Positions 8,287-16,914 of a DNA stretch of 32,727 nt are shown in pieces. The stretch spans positions 1 through 32,727 of the forward strand of contig JAJZJL010000046.1 of assembly GCA_021810145.1 (NCBI GenBank), in the 5' to 3' direction. The stretch is from Planctomycetota bacterium. Its GTDB lineage: Bacteria > Planctomycetota > Phycisphaerae > WQYP01. Every line of letters begins with the position of its first letter. Position 1 is the stretch's first letter. Made by a program: the position numbers and the translations under genes. The notes beneath the pieces are model-generated. The model was not told where the DNA came from and ran no database searches. It saw nothing but the letters and a program-made list of their open reading frames with translations.

Positions 8287-8685
8287 TCAGATTATCAGCG
8301 CGCAGTGCTGGTACAGCAGTGTATGTGTGCTGAGGTCAACGGCGAAATTGTGACGGGATAATGCGGCGGGCGGATGGGATCGGGAGATGTTATCAAACAG
8401 CAAACGGTGTGCGGATAAAAGCAGTTGATGGAATTGCGCCAGCGGCAGGGAAGTGGCCGGCATGGCTCGCAAACAATGCTCGTGGCACATGCAAGCATCA
8501 GAGCCGCACGGGCAAGTGTCAGAATGATGCATTGCGACAGAGGCTCTGCCATGCGCCACACACCTTGCGACCGCGTGAGCTTGAATGGGCGATGCATGGA
8601 CCGACTCGGAACAGGGGCAGAATATTGGTAGAAACGCCAAGGCGAAAATCTGAACGCTGATCAAAATATGCCGACAGCCAAGCAT
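8287..8685 (-). CDS. Small Cys/His-rich secreted protein, CopL-like, first gene of the copper operon
   Basis: The 132-residue product has an N-terminal hydrophobic segment (about 7-23, likely a signal peptide). A metal-binding-looking patch follows at 53-71, MHHSDTCPCGSDACMCHEHC, with Cys58, 60, 65, 67 and 71 plus several His. Such patches bind Cu(I) or Zn. Position and composition recall CopL, the small Cys/His-rich first gene of Xanthomonas copLAB operons, where copA is a multicopper oxidase; homology is not demonstrated. No ribosome binding site precedes the ATG. Instead a promoter -10 box ends 6 bases before it, so the mRNA may be leaderless, or the true start may be a downstream TTG at 8664. 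The C-terminal half is featureless. Confidence 0.65.
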   Translation of the reverse strand: MLGCRHILISVQIFALAFLPIFCPCSESVHASPIQAHAVARCVAHGRASVAMHHSDTCPCGSDACMCHEHCLRAMPATSLPLAQFHQLLLSAHRLLFDNISRSHPPAALSRHNFAVDLSTHTLLYQHCALII

Positions 8686-8691
8686 GGCGTA

Positions 8692-8721
8692 ACAATAGCA
8701 CGATTAAATCCACCCTGTCAA
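8692..8721 (-). promoter_or_regulatory. Sigma70-like promoter of the copper operon
   Basis: On the minus strand TTGACA (8716-8721) and TATTGT (8692-8697) are separated by 18 bases. The -35 box is a perfect consensus and the -10 has four of six bases. Transcription would start about 7 bases past the -10 box, at 8685-8686, which is the A of the ATG of the Cys/His-rich gene. The spacer has no dyad typical of a CueR site. Confidence 0.6.
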
Positions 8722-8738
8722 TTACAGAAAAAATTAAA

Positions 8739-8749
8739 GCACCGGGTGC
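8739..8749. promoter_or_regulatory. Small palindrome upstream of the copper promoter
   Basis: GCACCGGGTGC is an 11-base perfect palindrome centred about 24 bases upstream of the -35 box. It could be a half of an activator site for a copper-responsive regulator, but no regulator gene is present and no second copy was seen. Chance occurrence is quite possible. Confidence 0.2.
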
Positions 8750-8895
8750 ATGACACATTGCGCGGCGGCCAAACGGCTCGATGCAGCAGGGTTTGCTCCG
8801 GACGGTCATCGGGACTGCGCACGGCAAAAAATAAGGGGAGAACGGTGATATCCCGGCAGGCTGCGTTGACAAAACGGGTCCCGCAAGACCGCAGA

Positions 8896-9285
8896 TCATT
8901 TAGCCGGTGGTGCCGGCCGGGTTGCGGGGACAGAGCCTTCATGCACCTGCATGATTGTGGTTGGCGGGATGCGCGGTGGCGGCGGCGGCGCGACGGCAGC
9001 CGTGGTGGGCGGCGCAAGAACACTGAGAACGGTATCCACGCGAGGTTTGCCATTGGGTGTGTTGGGCAGCGTTACCACCACAAGGGGGTGCGGTCCGGGG
9101 GCATTAAACAGTGAGGCCTGGCCATCGTTGTAACCCGATGGAGACCGCAAGGCGGATTGCGGATGCAGGGGAGCTTTTCCACAACCCGCCAGTGCCAATA
9201 CGCCAACAGCCAGCGCCACAGCCGCCGAGGAAGCCACACCGGCGGGAAATTTTCCGTGCGACCATACTTTGGGGCCTGCCATCAT
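8896..9285 (-). CDS. Proline-rich lipoprotein coupled to trpB
   Basis: The 129-residue protein has a long n-region, a hydrophobic stretch and a lipobox ALAGC (Cys35), followed by a short globular part with a beta-rich segment ([16 protein letters not shown]) and a Pro/Ala-rich C-terminus. I do not recognise a family. The ATG at 9285 overlaps the TGA of trpB by four bases, so it is translated from the same message. A second ATG directly follows. The pairing of a tryptophan synthase subunit with an envelope lipoprotein has no obvious functional logic and may be simple operon neighbouring. A weak hairpin, GGTC/GACC, lies just past the stop. Confidence 0.7.
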   Translation of the reverse strand: MMAGPKVWSHGKFPAGVASSAAVALAVGVLALAGCGKAPLHPQSALRSPSGYNDGQASLFNAPGPHPLVVVTLPNTPNGKPRVDTVLSVLAPPTTAAVAPPPPPRIPPTTIMQVHEGSVPATRPAPPAK

Positions 9286-10589
9286 GGAACCTTCTTTCCG
9301 GCCTGCGGTTGTTCATCCATGAGTCGAGCCACTTCCATGCAGTCTTTATCTCCGCGGCCACTTAAATTAACAATGACCATCTGATTCTTACTCATTTGTC
9401 CGGCCTGTTTAATGGCAAACGCAATGGCATGGGCGGACTCCAGCGCGGGAATAATGCCTTCGCGCCGGGCCAGAATACTGAATGCTTCAAGCGCTTCAGT
9501 ATCGGTAATCGAAAAGTACTGGACGCGATGCGTATCTTTCCAGTATGCATGTTCCGGCCCCACGCCGGGATAATCCAATCCGGCGCTGACGCTGTGCACA
9601 TCGGCGGTTTGGCCATCGCTGTTCTGCAACACATACGACAATGACCCATGCAGCACACCGGGCTGCCCCATGCTTAACGATGCGGCATGCTGTCCGGCCA
9701 GCATACCGCGTCCGCCGGCCTCCACGCCAAAGAGCTTGACATCGGCGTCGTCAACAAACGGGTAGAACATTCCTGCGGCATTGGATCCGCCGCCGACGCA
9801 TGCGATAATGGCATCGGGCAGACGGCCGAGCATTTCCAGAGCCTGTGCCCGGGTTTCCCGGCCGATGATACTCTGGAAATCGCGGACAATCTGTGGAAAC
9901 GGGTGCGGCCCCACCACGCTGCCGATAATGTAGTGCGTGTGCTCAACGGAGCCCATCCAGTCGCGCATGGCCTCATTGGTGGCGTCTTTGAGCGTGCGCG
10001 ATCCACTTTCCACCGGTACCACGCGGGCCCCCATGAGCTTCATACGAAACACATTGAGGGATTGGCGGCGAATATCCTCTGCGCCCATGTAGACGTCACA
10101 TTGCAGGCCGAACGCGGCGGCGGCGGTAGCCGTGGCCACGCCGTGCTGACCGGCACCGGTTTCAGCGATGACACGCTTTTTCTTCATTCTCAGGGTTAAT
10201 AATCCCTGCCCGATGGTGTTGTTAATTTTATGCGCACCGGTATGGGCAAGGTCTTCGCGTTTGAGGTAAATCTGCGCTCCACCGGCAAGTTCCGTCAGGC
10301 GCCGGGCGAAATAGAGCGGCGTTTTCCGCCCCACAAATTGCCGCAGGTAATAATCCAGTTCTTCCGCAAATGCCGGATCATTTCTGGCGCGTTGATATTC
10401 CTGCGTCAGTTGGCTTACCGCGGCCATGAGCGTTTCGGGCACATATACGCCGCCATAAGGCCCAAAATGGCCCTGAGCATCCGGCACATGGCTGGTGGCC
10501 ACAGTGTTACCAACCGACTCGTGCACCGTGCGCGATGAAAGCCGATTGGCTTCGGACGCTGAAGGCTGGGCAAGCGCGGTAGAATTCAT
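9282..10589 (-). CDS. trpB: Tryptophan synthase beta chain
   Basis: TrpB joins indole and serine to make tryptophan, using pyridoxal phosphate in the cytoplasm. The 435-residue protein carries the PLP lysine in [10 protein letters not shown] (Lys121), the phosphate-binding loop GGGSNA (about 270), the opening [12 protein letters not shown] (44-55) and [16 protein letters not shown], all standard for the short-chain TrpB1 type. An N-terminal extension of roughly 35 residues precedes the usual start. I chose the ATG at 10589 because AGGAG lies 5 bases upstream; a longer frame from 10610 has no such site. No trpA is adjacent, so the alpha partner must be encoded elsewhere. The stop overlaps the start of the following lipoprotein gene. 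Confidence 0.95.
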   Translation of the reverse strand: MNSTALAQPSASEANRLSSRTVHESVGNTVATSHVPDAQGHFGPYGGVYVPETLMAAVSQLTQEYQRARNDPAFAEELDYYLRQFVGRKTPLYFARRLTELAGGAQIYLKREDLAHTGAHKINNTIGQGLLTLRMKKKRVIAETGAGQHGVATATAAAAFGLQCDVYMGAEDIRRQSLNVFRMKLMGARVVPVESGSRTLKDATNEAMRDWMGSVEHTHYIIGSVVGPHPFPQIVRDFQSIIGRETRAQALEMLGRLPDAIIACVGGGSNAAGMFYPFVDDADVKLFGVEAGGRGMLAGQHAASLSMGQPGVLHGSLSYVLQNSDGQTADVHSVSAGLDYPGVGPEHAYWKDTHRVQYFSITDTEALEAFSILARREGIIPALESAHAIAFAIKQAGQMSKNQMVIVNLSGRGDKDCMEVARLMDEQPQAGKKVP

Positions 10590-10615
10590 GACAACTCCTG
10601 CAAAAACCATTAACT

Positions 10616-10645
10616 ATCATAGGAGCTTATCATTGATCGATGCAA
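10616..10645 (-). promoter_or_regulatory. Predicted trpB promoter
   Basis: On the minus strand TTGCAT (10640-10645) and TATGAT (10616-10621) are 18 bases apart. The -10 box has five of six consensus bases; the -35 box is poor. The predicted start near 10609 would leave a 20-base leader containing the AGGAG of trpB, too short for a classical trp attenuator. Confidence 0.45.
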
Positions 10646-10683
10646 ATGAGCGTCATATTCTCAATCCGCGGCGGATGCGGAGG

Positions 10684-13380
10684 TTATCCACCGCTGCGCT
10701 GGTAATTTCGTGATACATAATCAATGAGCTGCACCACCAGAGCGGTCCAACCGGTCTGATGCGACGCGCCAATGCCCGCGCCGTTATCCCCCTGAAAATA
10801 TTCATGAAACAATATGAAATCTTTCCACAAGGGATTTTCCTGGAACATGCTTTGGCCGCCAAAAACGGGACGATAACCCTTGTCATCGCGCACAAATATC
10901 GAAATCATGCGGCGCGCGAGCTCTTCAGAAAGCTGCATCAGATTTATTTCCTCACCGGGCACACCGGGGCGGGCAACTTTCAAGTCTTCCCCGTAAAAGC
11001 GGTGATACGTTCGCAGCGAGGTCACCAGCAAATAGGCGGTGGGAAACCAGATGGGACCGCGCCAGTTGGAATTGCCCCCGAAAGCGCCATCGTGCGATTC
11101 CGCCGGTTCGTACTGCACAAAGCGTTCAATACCGTCAATGTGCAATCGATAGGGTTCATTGAGATAATGGCGGGACAGCGATCGCAAACCATATTGCGAG
11201 AGAAATTCGTTTTCATCAACCACGCGGGACAGCGCCCGGCGCAGCCGTTCACCGTGGCAAATGCTCAACAGGCAGCGTGAACCGTCGGCACTCCAGGTGC
11301 AACCGATCGTTCGGGCTTTGATCTGCTGCTGAAATTCCTCGGATTTCAGACGGTCTCTAATGGCGGGGAGATTTTCAATCCACTTTGTCTCCAGGACCTG
11401 TGCCGCGTACAGCGGAATAAGTCCCACATTGGATCGCAGGCGAAGCGGCATGTGTTCTCCGTCCGCGGTGGTGATTTTGTCGTAATAAAATCCATCCTGT
11501 TCATCCCACAATCCCTCCCCGAGCCGCATGGAACCGTTGATCGCCTTGGAAATAGCCAGGAAATGATCAAAGAATTTCACGGCGAGATGGCTGTACACGG
11601 GATCGTGCTGCGCCAGTTCCAGTCCGATCATCATCATATTGAGGCAGAAAAGGCCCATCCAGCCCGTGGCGTCGGCCTGTTCAAGGGTTTCGCCGTTGGG
11701 AAGTTTTTCGCTGCGGTCAAATACGGAAATGTTATCCAACCCCAGAAACCCGCCCTCAAAGACATTCTGCCCCTGGCTGTCCTTGCGATTGACCCACCAG
11801 ACAAAATTCAACAGCAATTTATGATAGACCCGCTCCAGAAAGGCCCGGTCCCCGTTGCCGTTATTCACGCGCTTTTCCTTGTTGTACACGCGCCAGGCGG
11901 CCAGTGCCTGCACCGGTGGATTGACATCACTGAAAGCCCATTCATAACTGGGCAACTGCCCGGACAGATTCTGGAATCGTTCCGAACAGATCAGTTCCAA
12001 CTGGGATTTTGCCATGTCAATATCAACATAGCACAAGGTTAAACAGTGAAAGGCCCAATCCCACGCCGCAAACCATGGATATTCCCATTTGTCGGGCATC
12101 ACAATAATATCCTGCGCCTTGAGGCGCCGCCAGGTACTGTTGCGGCCGGTCAGGCGCTGGGCGGGAGCGGGGCAGTCGCCATCGCCCTTGATCCATTGGC
12201 GGACATCATAATTATAAAATTGTTTGCTCCATAACACCCCCGCGATGGCCAGGCGCTGAATCTGGCGCAATTGCTCCTCGCAGGTTTCGGGCAGCATATC
12301 GTTATAAAACGCGTCGGCCTCGGCGATGCGTTTATCGAATGTTTCATTGAAGTTCTTAAATGGATCGGAAAGTTCACCGTTTACCAGCACCACTTCAACA
12401 ACCTGCTTTTCTCCCGCGGCAAGATGCCAGTGGTGATGCGTGGCCGCTTTGGTGCCGTGGGGCTGCTGATGTACTTTCGTGTGATGCGCCTGAACCACAT
12501 ACTCGTGAAATGCATCTTTCACGGCGGGATGCGTATTGGGCGCGCCAAAAAGTTTCTGCTGATTGGTTTCATTGAAGGTAAAAAGTGTTTCCATCACATT
12601 GCGGGAATACATCCGATATTTTCCCAGATCCGGATGATCAGCCAGCAGTGTAACATCGCCGGAGTCAGACTGCCCCTGCAGGCAAATCACCGGTTCTTTC
12701 CCGCGCGGCGAATCCCAGGCCCAGGTATTGCGAAACCAGAGTGTCGGCAGCAGATGCAGTTCGGCCGCCTCGGCACCGCAATTCTGCACGGTGCAGCGGA
12801 AGAGAAGGTGGTGCGTGTCGGCCTTGGCATATTCGATTTTAATGTCAAAAAAAGCGTTGTCGGAGAATATACCTGTGTCCACGAGTTCATATTCGGGCTG
12901 ATCGGGACCGCGATGACGGTTTATTTCCACGAGTTCACGGTAGGGAAACGCCGCATGGGCATAGCGGTAAGTCATTTTCATATAGGCATGCGAGGGCGTA
13001 TTATCCTGATAAAACCAGTATTCTTTTACATCTTCGCCGTGATTTCCCTCGGTGTTGGTAAGGCCGAACATGCGCTCCTTGAGAATGGGATCGCGGCCAT
13101 TCCAGAACGACGGCGCAAAACAGAGTATCTGCCGGTCATCACTGATTCCGCCGATGCCATCTTCACTCCAGCGGTAGGCTCTGCTGCGAGCCATATCATG
13201 GGTGAAATAATTCCAGGCATTGCCATCCGCTGAATAATCTTCACGAACGGTCCCCCATGCCCGCTCCGAGAGATAAGGCCCCCAGGCTCGCCAGAGAGGT
13301 GCCATTTTGGAATCCGCCAGCCGCTGCTGCTCGGCTTTGCCGCTGATCCCTGAAGATGACGCATTATTGGTATTGGGCAT
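10684..13380 (-). CDS. GH63-type glucosidase (bacterial MOGS-like)
   Basis: The 898-residue protein matches the large bacterial GH63 glucosidases, usually about 880 residues. It opens with WGPYLSERAWGTVREDYS and GNAWNYFTHDMARSRAYRW, then FWNGRDPILKERMFGL and NHGEDVKEYWFY. The catalytic (alpha/alpha)6 barrel in the C-terminal half shows WFAAWDWAFHCLTL (around 436-446), WDEQDGFYYD (about 627) and NSNWRGPIWFPTAYLL (about 770). There is no signal peptide, so it acts in the cytoplasm, hydrolysing an alpha-glucosidic bond; the natural substrate of these bacterial enzymes is mostly unknown, and a mannosylglycerate- or glucosylglycerate-type solute is possible. The ATG has GGAG 7 bases upstream. It is transcribed divergently from the Fic gene across about 200 bases. 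Confidence 0.9.
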   Translation of the reverse strand: MPNTNNASSSGISGKAEQQRLADSKMAPLWRAWGPYLSERAWGTVREDYSADGNAWNYFTHDMARSRAYRWSEDGIGGISDDRQILCFAPSFWNGRDPILKERMFGLTNTEGNHGEDVKEYWFYQDNTPSHAYMKMTYRYAHAAFPYRELVEINRHRGPDQPEYELVDTGIFSDNAFFDIKIEYAKADTHHLLFRCTVQNCGAEAAELHLLPTLWFRNTWAWDSPRGKEPVICLQGQSDSGDVTLLADHPDLGKYRMYSRNVMETLFTFNETNQQKLFGAPNTHPAVKDAFHEYVVQAHHTKVHQQPHGTKAATHHHWHLAAGEKQVVEVVLVNGELSDPFKNFNETFDKRIAEADAFYNDMLPETCEEQLRQIQRLAIAGVLWSKQFYNYDVRQWIKGDGDCPAPAQRLTGRNSTWRRLKAQDIIVMPDKWEYPWFAAWDWAFHCLTLCYVDIDMAKSQLELICSERFQNLSGQLPSYEWAFSDVNPPVQALAAWRVYNKEKRVNNGNGDRAFLERVYHKLLLNFVWWVNRKDSQGQNVFEGGFLGLDNISVFDRSEKLPNGETLEQADATGWMGLFCLNMMMIGLELAQHDPVYSHLAVKFFDHFLAISKAINGSMRLGEGLWDEQDGFYYDKITTADGEHMPLRLRSNVGLIPLYAAQVLETKWIENLPAIRDRLKSEEFQQQIKARTIGCTWSADGSRCLLSICHGERLRRALSRVVDENEFLSQYGLRSLSRHYLNEPYRLHIDGIERFVQYEPAESHDGAFGGNSNWRGPIWFPTAYLLVTSLRTYHRFYGEDLKVARPGVPGEEINLMQLSEELARRMISIFVRDDKGYRPVFGGQSMFQENPLWKDFILFHEYFQGDNGAGIGASHQTGWTALVVQLIDYVSRNYQRSGG

Positions 13381-13580
13381 GATTGGTCTCCAGCTTTGAT
13401 ACCCTTAAAACCCAGGCGGTGCCCCAAGGTGATTCAGCCCCGGACTTCAAGACAATTCATTCATAACGACTTTGAGCGAAAATTTCCAGTGATCGCGGCA
13501 AACAGGCAACCGGATTTCATGACTTTTCATAAATGGGCGGTTAAACTGTGCGCAACACACTGCCCGCGGAGACCAATATC
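13381..13580. promoter_or_regulatory. Divergent intergenic region between GH63 and Fic genes
   Basis: These 200 bases must hold promoters for both flanking genes. I found ribosome binding sites at each end (GGAG for GH63, GGAGA for Fic) but no convincing -35/-10 pair, and no clear operator dyad. Confidence 0.4.
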
Positions 13581-15065
13581 ATGGACGAACCAACATCCCA
13601 TTACTGGGTGGAAATCAAAGATCTTCCGGAGAACTGGCAAAGCCTGCGGAACCATCAGGCCGAGACTTTGGCGGAGGTCTGGCAATCGCAGGCCAAGGAC
13701 ATGCAAAGGAGCCATGCGTACCATAATTTTTTAATCAAGCTCCGGCGGCAATGGGCTATTGAAACCGGAATTTTAGAGCGGCTTTATTCCCTCAGCGAAG
13801 GTGCCACCAAAACACTTATCGAGCAGGGATTGGATGCGACTTTTATTTCCAGCGGCGATTCCGACCGGCCCGCGGGGGAAGTGGTCGCTGTTATTCGGGA
13901 CCAATATAATGCCATTGAGGGGTTGTACGCGTTCATCTCCGGAAGTCGGCCTCTGGGCAAATCATATATACGCGAACTTCACATGGTGCTGACCGCGAAC
14001 CAGCGGCACTACGAGGCGGTGGACACCCTGGGACAACAGGTCGTCAGAGAATTGCCGCGCGGCGTATGGAAGGCTCTCCGGAACAATGTGGAAGGCCCCG
14101 GAGGCTTCGTGTTTGAATTCTGCCCGCCTGAACATGTTGAGGCGGAAATGGATCGGCTGCTGGAAATGCACCAGCGGCACGAAAAAGAGGCCGTACCGCC
14201 GGAAATTGAGGCGGCGTGGCTGCATCACCGATTTACACTGATACATCCGTTCACGGATGGCAACGGCAGAGTCGCGCGATGCCTGGCTACACTGGTGCTG
14301 CTGAAACACAACTGGTTTCCACTGGTTGTTACGCGCCATGAGCGTGCGGAGTATATTACGGCCCTGCGGTCCGCTGATGCCGGCGACTTGTCGCCACTGG
14401 TCAATCTTTTCTCCACCCTGCAGACGCGGGCAATCCGGCAGGCAATGAGCATGAGCGAGGAAATCAGCAGCGAGGCCTCGGCAGTGCAAACAATTCTTTC
14501 CGCGGTCAAAAGCCAATTGGCAGTTCAGCGAGCCGGCCAGATGGCCGAGAAGCGGAGGGTTCGCCAACTCGGCGATGCACTGCGGAAACTGGCCAAGGAC
14601 AAACTGGATGACCGCGCAAAACAGATCGCCATCGCAATAGGTGTAGAAGGTGAGGGTTTCAGCGCATTTACGACGGAAGCCGGACCGGGAAGCACGGAAG
14701 CGGGTTACCACTCGTACCAGATCGTTCAATGCGCCAAAGCGCTGGGCTATTACGCCAACCGGCAGGTATTTCAAGCGTGGGCTCTGCTGGCGATTGTCAC
14801 GTCCCAGCGCGTCGAGATTCTCTTTTCGTTCCATGGCATTGGCGGGAACTCGGACGGACTTCTGGTCTGCTCCGCGATGGCGTACAGCAAGCAATCCACG
14901 GAGGACGGGCACACTCAGATTGGCGAAGTACTTCCCCTGATGGATGAGCCGTTTTACTTCACATATCAGCAGGATCCCAAGGAAGTCATTGACCGATTCG
15001 GGAAGTGGGTAGACAACGCGATTTTGAATGGTTTGGATTACTGGCGGAAAAGCCTTGGGGCCTGA
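13581..15065 (+). CDS. Fic-domain protein (AMPylating enzyme family)
   Basis: The 494-residue protein contains the Fic active-site loop HPFTDGNGRVAR at 222-233, a full match to HxFx(D/E)GNGRxxR, so it should transfer AMP or a related nucleotide group to a hydroxyl of a target protein. The catalytic His is 222. Near the N-terminus is TGILER (62-67), where related Fic proteins have an inhibitory helix T-x-x-x-E-G/N; the Glu66 that blocks ATP is kept but the following Gly/Asn is Arg. A helical, Lys/Arg/Gln-rich segment (about 290-350) and a C-terminal domain of unknown function complete it. Start at 13581 was chosen for GGAGA 8 bases upstream; a longer frame from 13548 lacks one. No antitoxin gene adjoins it, consistent with in-built inhibition. 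Confidence 0.9.
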   Translation: MDEPTSHYWVEIKDLPENWQSLRNHQAETLAEVWQSQAKDMQRSHAYHNFLIKLRRQWAIETGILERLYSLSEGATKTLIEQGLDATFISSGDSDRPAGEVVAVIRDQYNAIEGLYAFISGSRPLGKSYIRELHMVLTANQRHYEAVDTLGQQVVRELPRGVWKALRNNVEGPGGFVFEFCPPEHVEAEMDRLLEMHQRHEKEAVPPEIEAAWLHHRFTLIHPFTDGNGRVARCLATLVLLKHNWFPLVVTRHERAEYITALRSADAGDLSPLVNLFSTLQTRAIRQAMSMSEEISSEASAVQTILSAVKSQLAVQRAGQMAEKRRVRQLGDALRKLAKDKLDDRAKQIAIAIGVEGEGFSAFTTEAGPGSTEAGYHSYQIVQCAKALGYYANRQVFQAWALLAIVTSQRVEILFSFHGIGGNSDGLLVCSAMAYSKQSTEDGHTQIGEVLPLMDEPFYFTYQQDPKEVIDRFGKWVDNAILNGLDYWRKSLGA

Positions 15066-15104
15066 TGGGAGGAATTCCCGACCGCAATGGTGTAAAATAG
15101 GGGG

Positions 15105-15764
15105 ATGTTTACAGGCCTTGTACAAGCGTTGGGAACGATTCAGGCGACAATGGATACGCCGGGCGGCAGGCGTATCGTCGTGGATGCCACGAACATAGGC
15201 CCGGTTTGCTTTGAGGTTGGAGAAAGCATTGCGATATCCGGCGTATGCCTGTCGGTGGTGCGCATTGAAGCGGGCCAGCGGCTGGAATTTGACGCTGTGC
15301 GCGAAACCCTGGCGGTTACAACACTGGGGCTGAAACATCCCGGAGATACGGTCAATATGGAACGCTCCATGCGGGCGGGCGATCTCTTCGGCGGTCATTT
15401 TGTGCAGGGGCATATTGACGCGGTGGCGGAAGTGCTTGACGTTCAGGCGGATTCCAGTGACTGGCGGATTTTTTTCTCTCTGCCCGATACGTGCCGCGAT
15501 ATGGTTGTCGCCAAGGGAAGTATCGCCATTGATGGCGTAAGCATGACCATTGCCGCGGTGGATCATAAGACGTTCAGTGTGGCGGTCATTCCGCTTACCA
15601 GAGAGAAAACCACACTGGGATTGCTGAAACCCGGCAACAAGGTCAATATTGAATCGGATATTTTAACCCGCACGGTGGTGAATTATCTGAAAAATCTGGA
15701 TCCGGCGTCCCTGCAGCGGATACAGGCCAATCCGGCTAACCGCATGATCGGGGCGACGCCATGA
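15105..15764 (+). CDS. ribE: Riboflavin synthase alpha chain
   Basis: The enzyme dismutates two molecules of 6,7-dimethyl-8-ribityllumazine to riboflavin in the cytoplasm. The 219-residue protein has the invariant start MFTGLVQALG and two tandem lumazine-binding barrels. The second begins near residue 100 with FGGHFVQGHIDAVAEV, and ISGVCLSV and IDGVSMTI occupy equivalent places in each half. Length is normal (about 200-220). The ATG is preceded by AGGGGG only 1-2 bases away and by a TAAAAT that could be a -10 box, though no -35 was seen. The stop overlaps the start of pdxA by four bases. No other riboflavin genes are nearby. Confidence 0.95.
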   Translation: MFTGLVQALGTIQATMDTPGGRRIVVDATNIGPVCFEVGESIAISGVCLSVVRIEAGQRLEFDAVRETLAVTTLGLKHPGDTVNMERSMRAGDLFGGHFVQGHIDAVAEVLDVQADSSDWRIFFSLPDTCRDMVVAKGSIAIDGVSMTIAAVDHKTFSVAVIPLTREKTTLGLLKPGNKVNIESDILTRTVVNYLKNLDPASLQRIQANPANRMIGATP

Positions 15765-16861
15765 CCGCGTATCTCCCCACCATTGGCATAACCATGGGCG
15801 ATCCGGCGGGCGTGGGTGCCGAAGTGATTGTCAAGGCTCTATCTGATCCGGAAATACGGAAAATGGGCCGGTTCGTGGTATTTGGCTTTAATGAACTGAT
15901 GGCGTACAGCGCCGATCTGGCGGAGATTGAACCTTTCTGGTGGCGCGATCAGCATGAACGCTTACGCGCATACGACCATGATGTGGTGGTAATGGATTAT
16001 GACGAATTTTCGTTTCTGGGAATGGATGTGCGGGCCGCATCAAAACAGGGTGGCCTGGCATCGATGAAGTTCGTGACCGATGCCATTGACGCAGCGAAAA
16101 AGAATCTTATTGATGCCATCGTCACCGGGCCGATCTGCAAAGAAAGCTGGAAGCTTGCGGGCTATACGCGCTGGCCGGGCCACACCGAACTGCTGGCGGA
16201 AAAGACCAACGCCCGGCGCTATGCCATGATGTTCGCCGCCAATGCGCCGGAAGTTCCGGCGGGAACTGCACCGGGCGGCGCATCGGCGGCGGGGTCGCAC
16301 AAGGGCTTGCGGGTGGTGCTTTGCACGATTCACGAACCTTTATTTGAATTGCGCCATGGGTTTAAAATCGGAACGGTTTTTGACCCGATTGATCTGGCGC
16401 ATCAGGCATTAAAAGACTGGTTCGGCATCGAGCATCCGCGCATCGCGGTATGCGGATTAAATCCGCATGCCGGGGAAAATGGACAATTTGGCGACGAAGA
16501 AAAGCGGATTATCGAACCGGCGATTCTCATGGCCCGGCAGCACGGTATCGATGCCCAGGGTCCGTTCAGCGCGGATACCATTTTTTATAAAGCGGCGCAG
16601 GGGGCCTACGATCTGGTGGTGGCCATGTATCATGATCAGGGGCTTATACCCGTGAAGCTGCTGGATTTTAATAACAGCGTCAATCTTACGCTGGGTCTGC
16701 CGATTATCCGGACCAGCGTGGATCATGGTACGGCGTTTGATATCGTGGGAAAAAACAAGGCTGATCCGGGCAGCATGAAGGCGGCGTTGAGAATGGCGTG
16801 CCGAATTGCCGTGCAGACGCACAACAAGCGGATTGAAAACCGCACCCCCGGCACACCTTGA
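15761..16861 (+). CDS. pdxA: 4-hydroxythreonine-4-phosphate dehydrogenase
   Basis: PdxA oxidises 4-phosphohydroxy-L-threonine in the DXP-independent start of pyridoxal phosphate synthesis. The 366-residue protein opens PTIGITMGDPAGVGAEVIVKAL and holds the three metal-binding histidines in GHTELLAEK (His141), GLNPHAGENGQFG (His236) and MYHDQGLIPVKLL (His291), with RTSVDHGTAFDIVG near the end. It is some 30 residues longer than the usual form, in part because of a Gly/Ala-rich insert around 166-181 (VPAGTAPGGASAAGSH). Translation is coupled to ribE through an ATGA overlap. A PdxA2-type enzyme of other substrate range cannot be excluded, but the motifs fit PdxA. Confidence 0.93.
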   Translation: MTAYLPTIGITMGDPAGVGAEVIVKALSDPEIRKMGRFVVFGFNELMAYSADLAEIEPFWWRDQHERLRAYDHDVVVMDYDEFSFLGMDVRAASKQGGLASMKFVTDAIDAAKKNLIDAIVTGPICKESWKLAGYTRWPGHTELLAEKTNARRYAMMFAANAPEVPAGTAPGGASAAGSHKGLRVVLCTIHEPLFELRHGFKIGTVFDPIDLAHQALKDWFGIEHPRIAVCGLNPHAGENGQFGDEEKRIIEPAILMARQHGIDAQGPFSADTIFYKAAQGAYDLVVAMYHDQGLIPVKLLDFNNSVNLTLGLPIIRTSVDHGTAFDIVGKNKADPGSMKAALRMACRIAVQTHNKRIENRTPGTP

Positions 16862-16914
16862 TTCACCCGCGGCGCAACATATGGATTGAAGAGGTTTTCT
16901 GGAGTTATCAGCAC

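Noticed and set aside
12271..13233. 320-residue plus-strand frame inside the GH63 gene
   Set aside because: The opposite strand carries the full set of GH63 motifs in one uninterrupted frame; this one is a codon-bias shadow.
15066..15104. Promoter for ribE from the TAAAAT at 15093-15098
   Set aside because: No -35 box at proper spacing was seen, so I do not list it as a promoter.
13962..15566. 534-residue minus-strand frame opposite the Fic and ribE genes
   Set aside because: It is antisense to two genes with clear family motifs, and its product shows no domain pattern.
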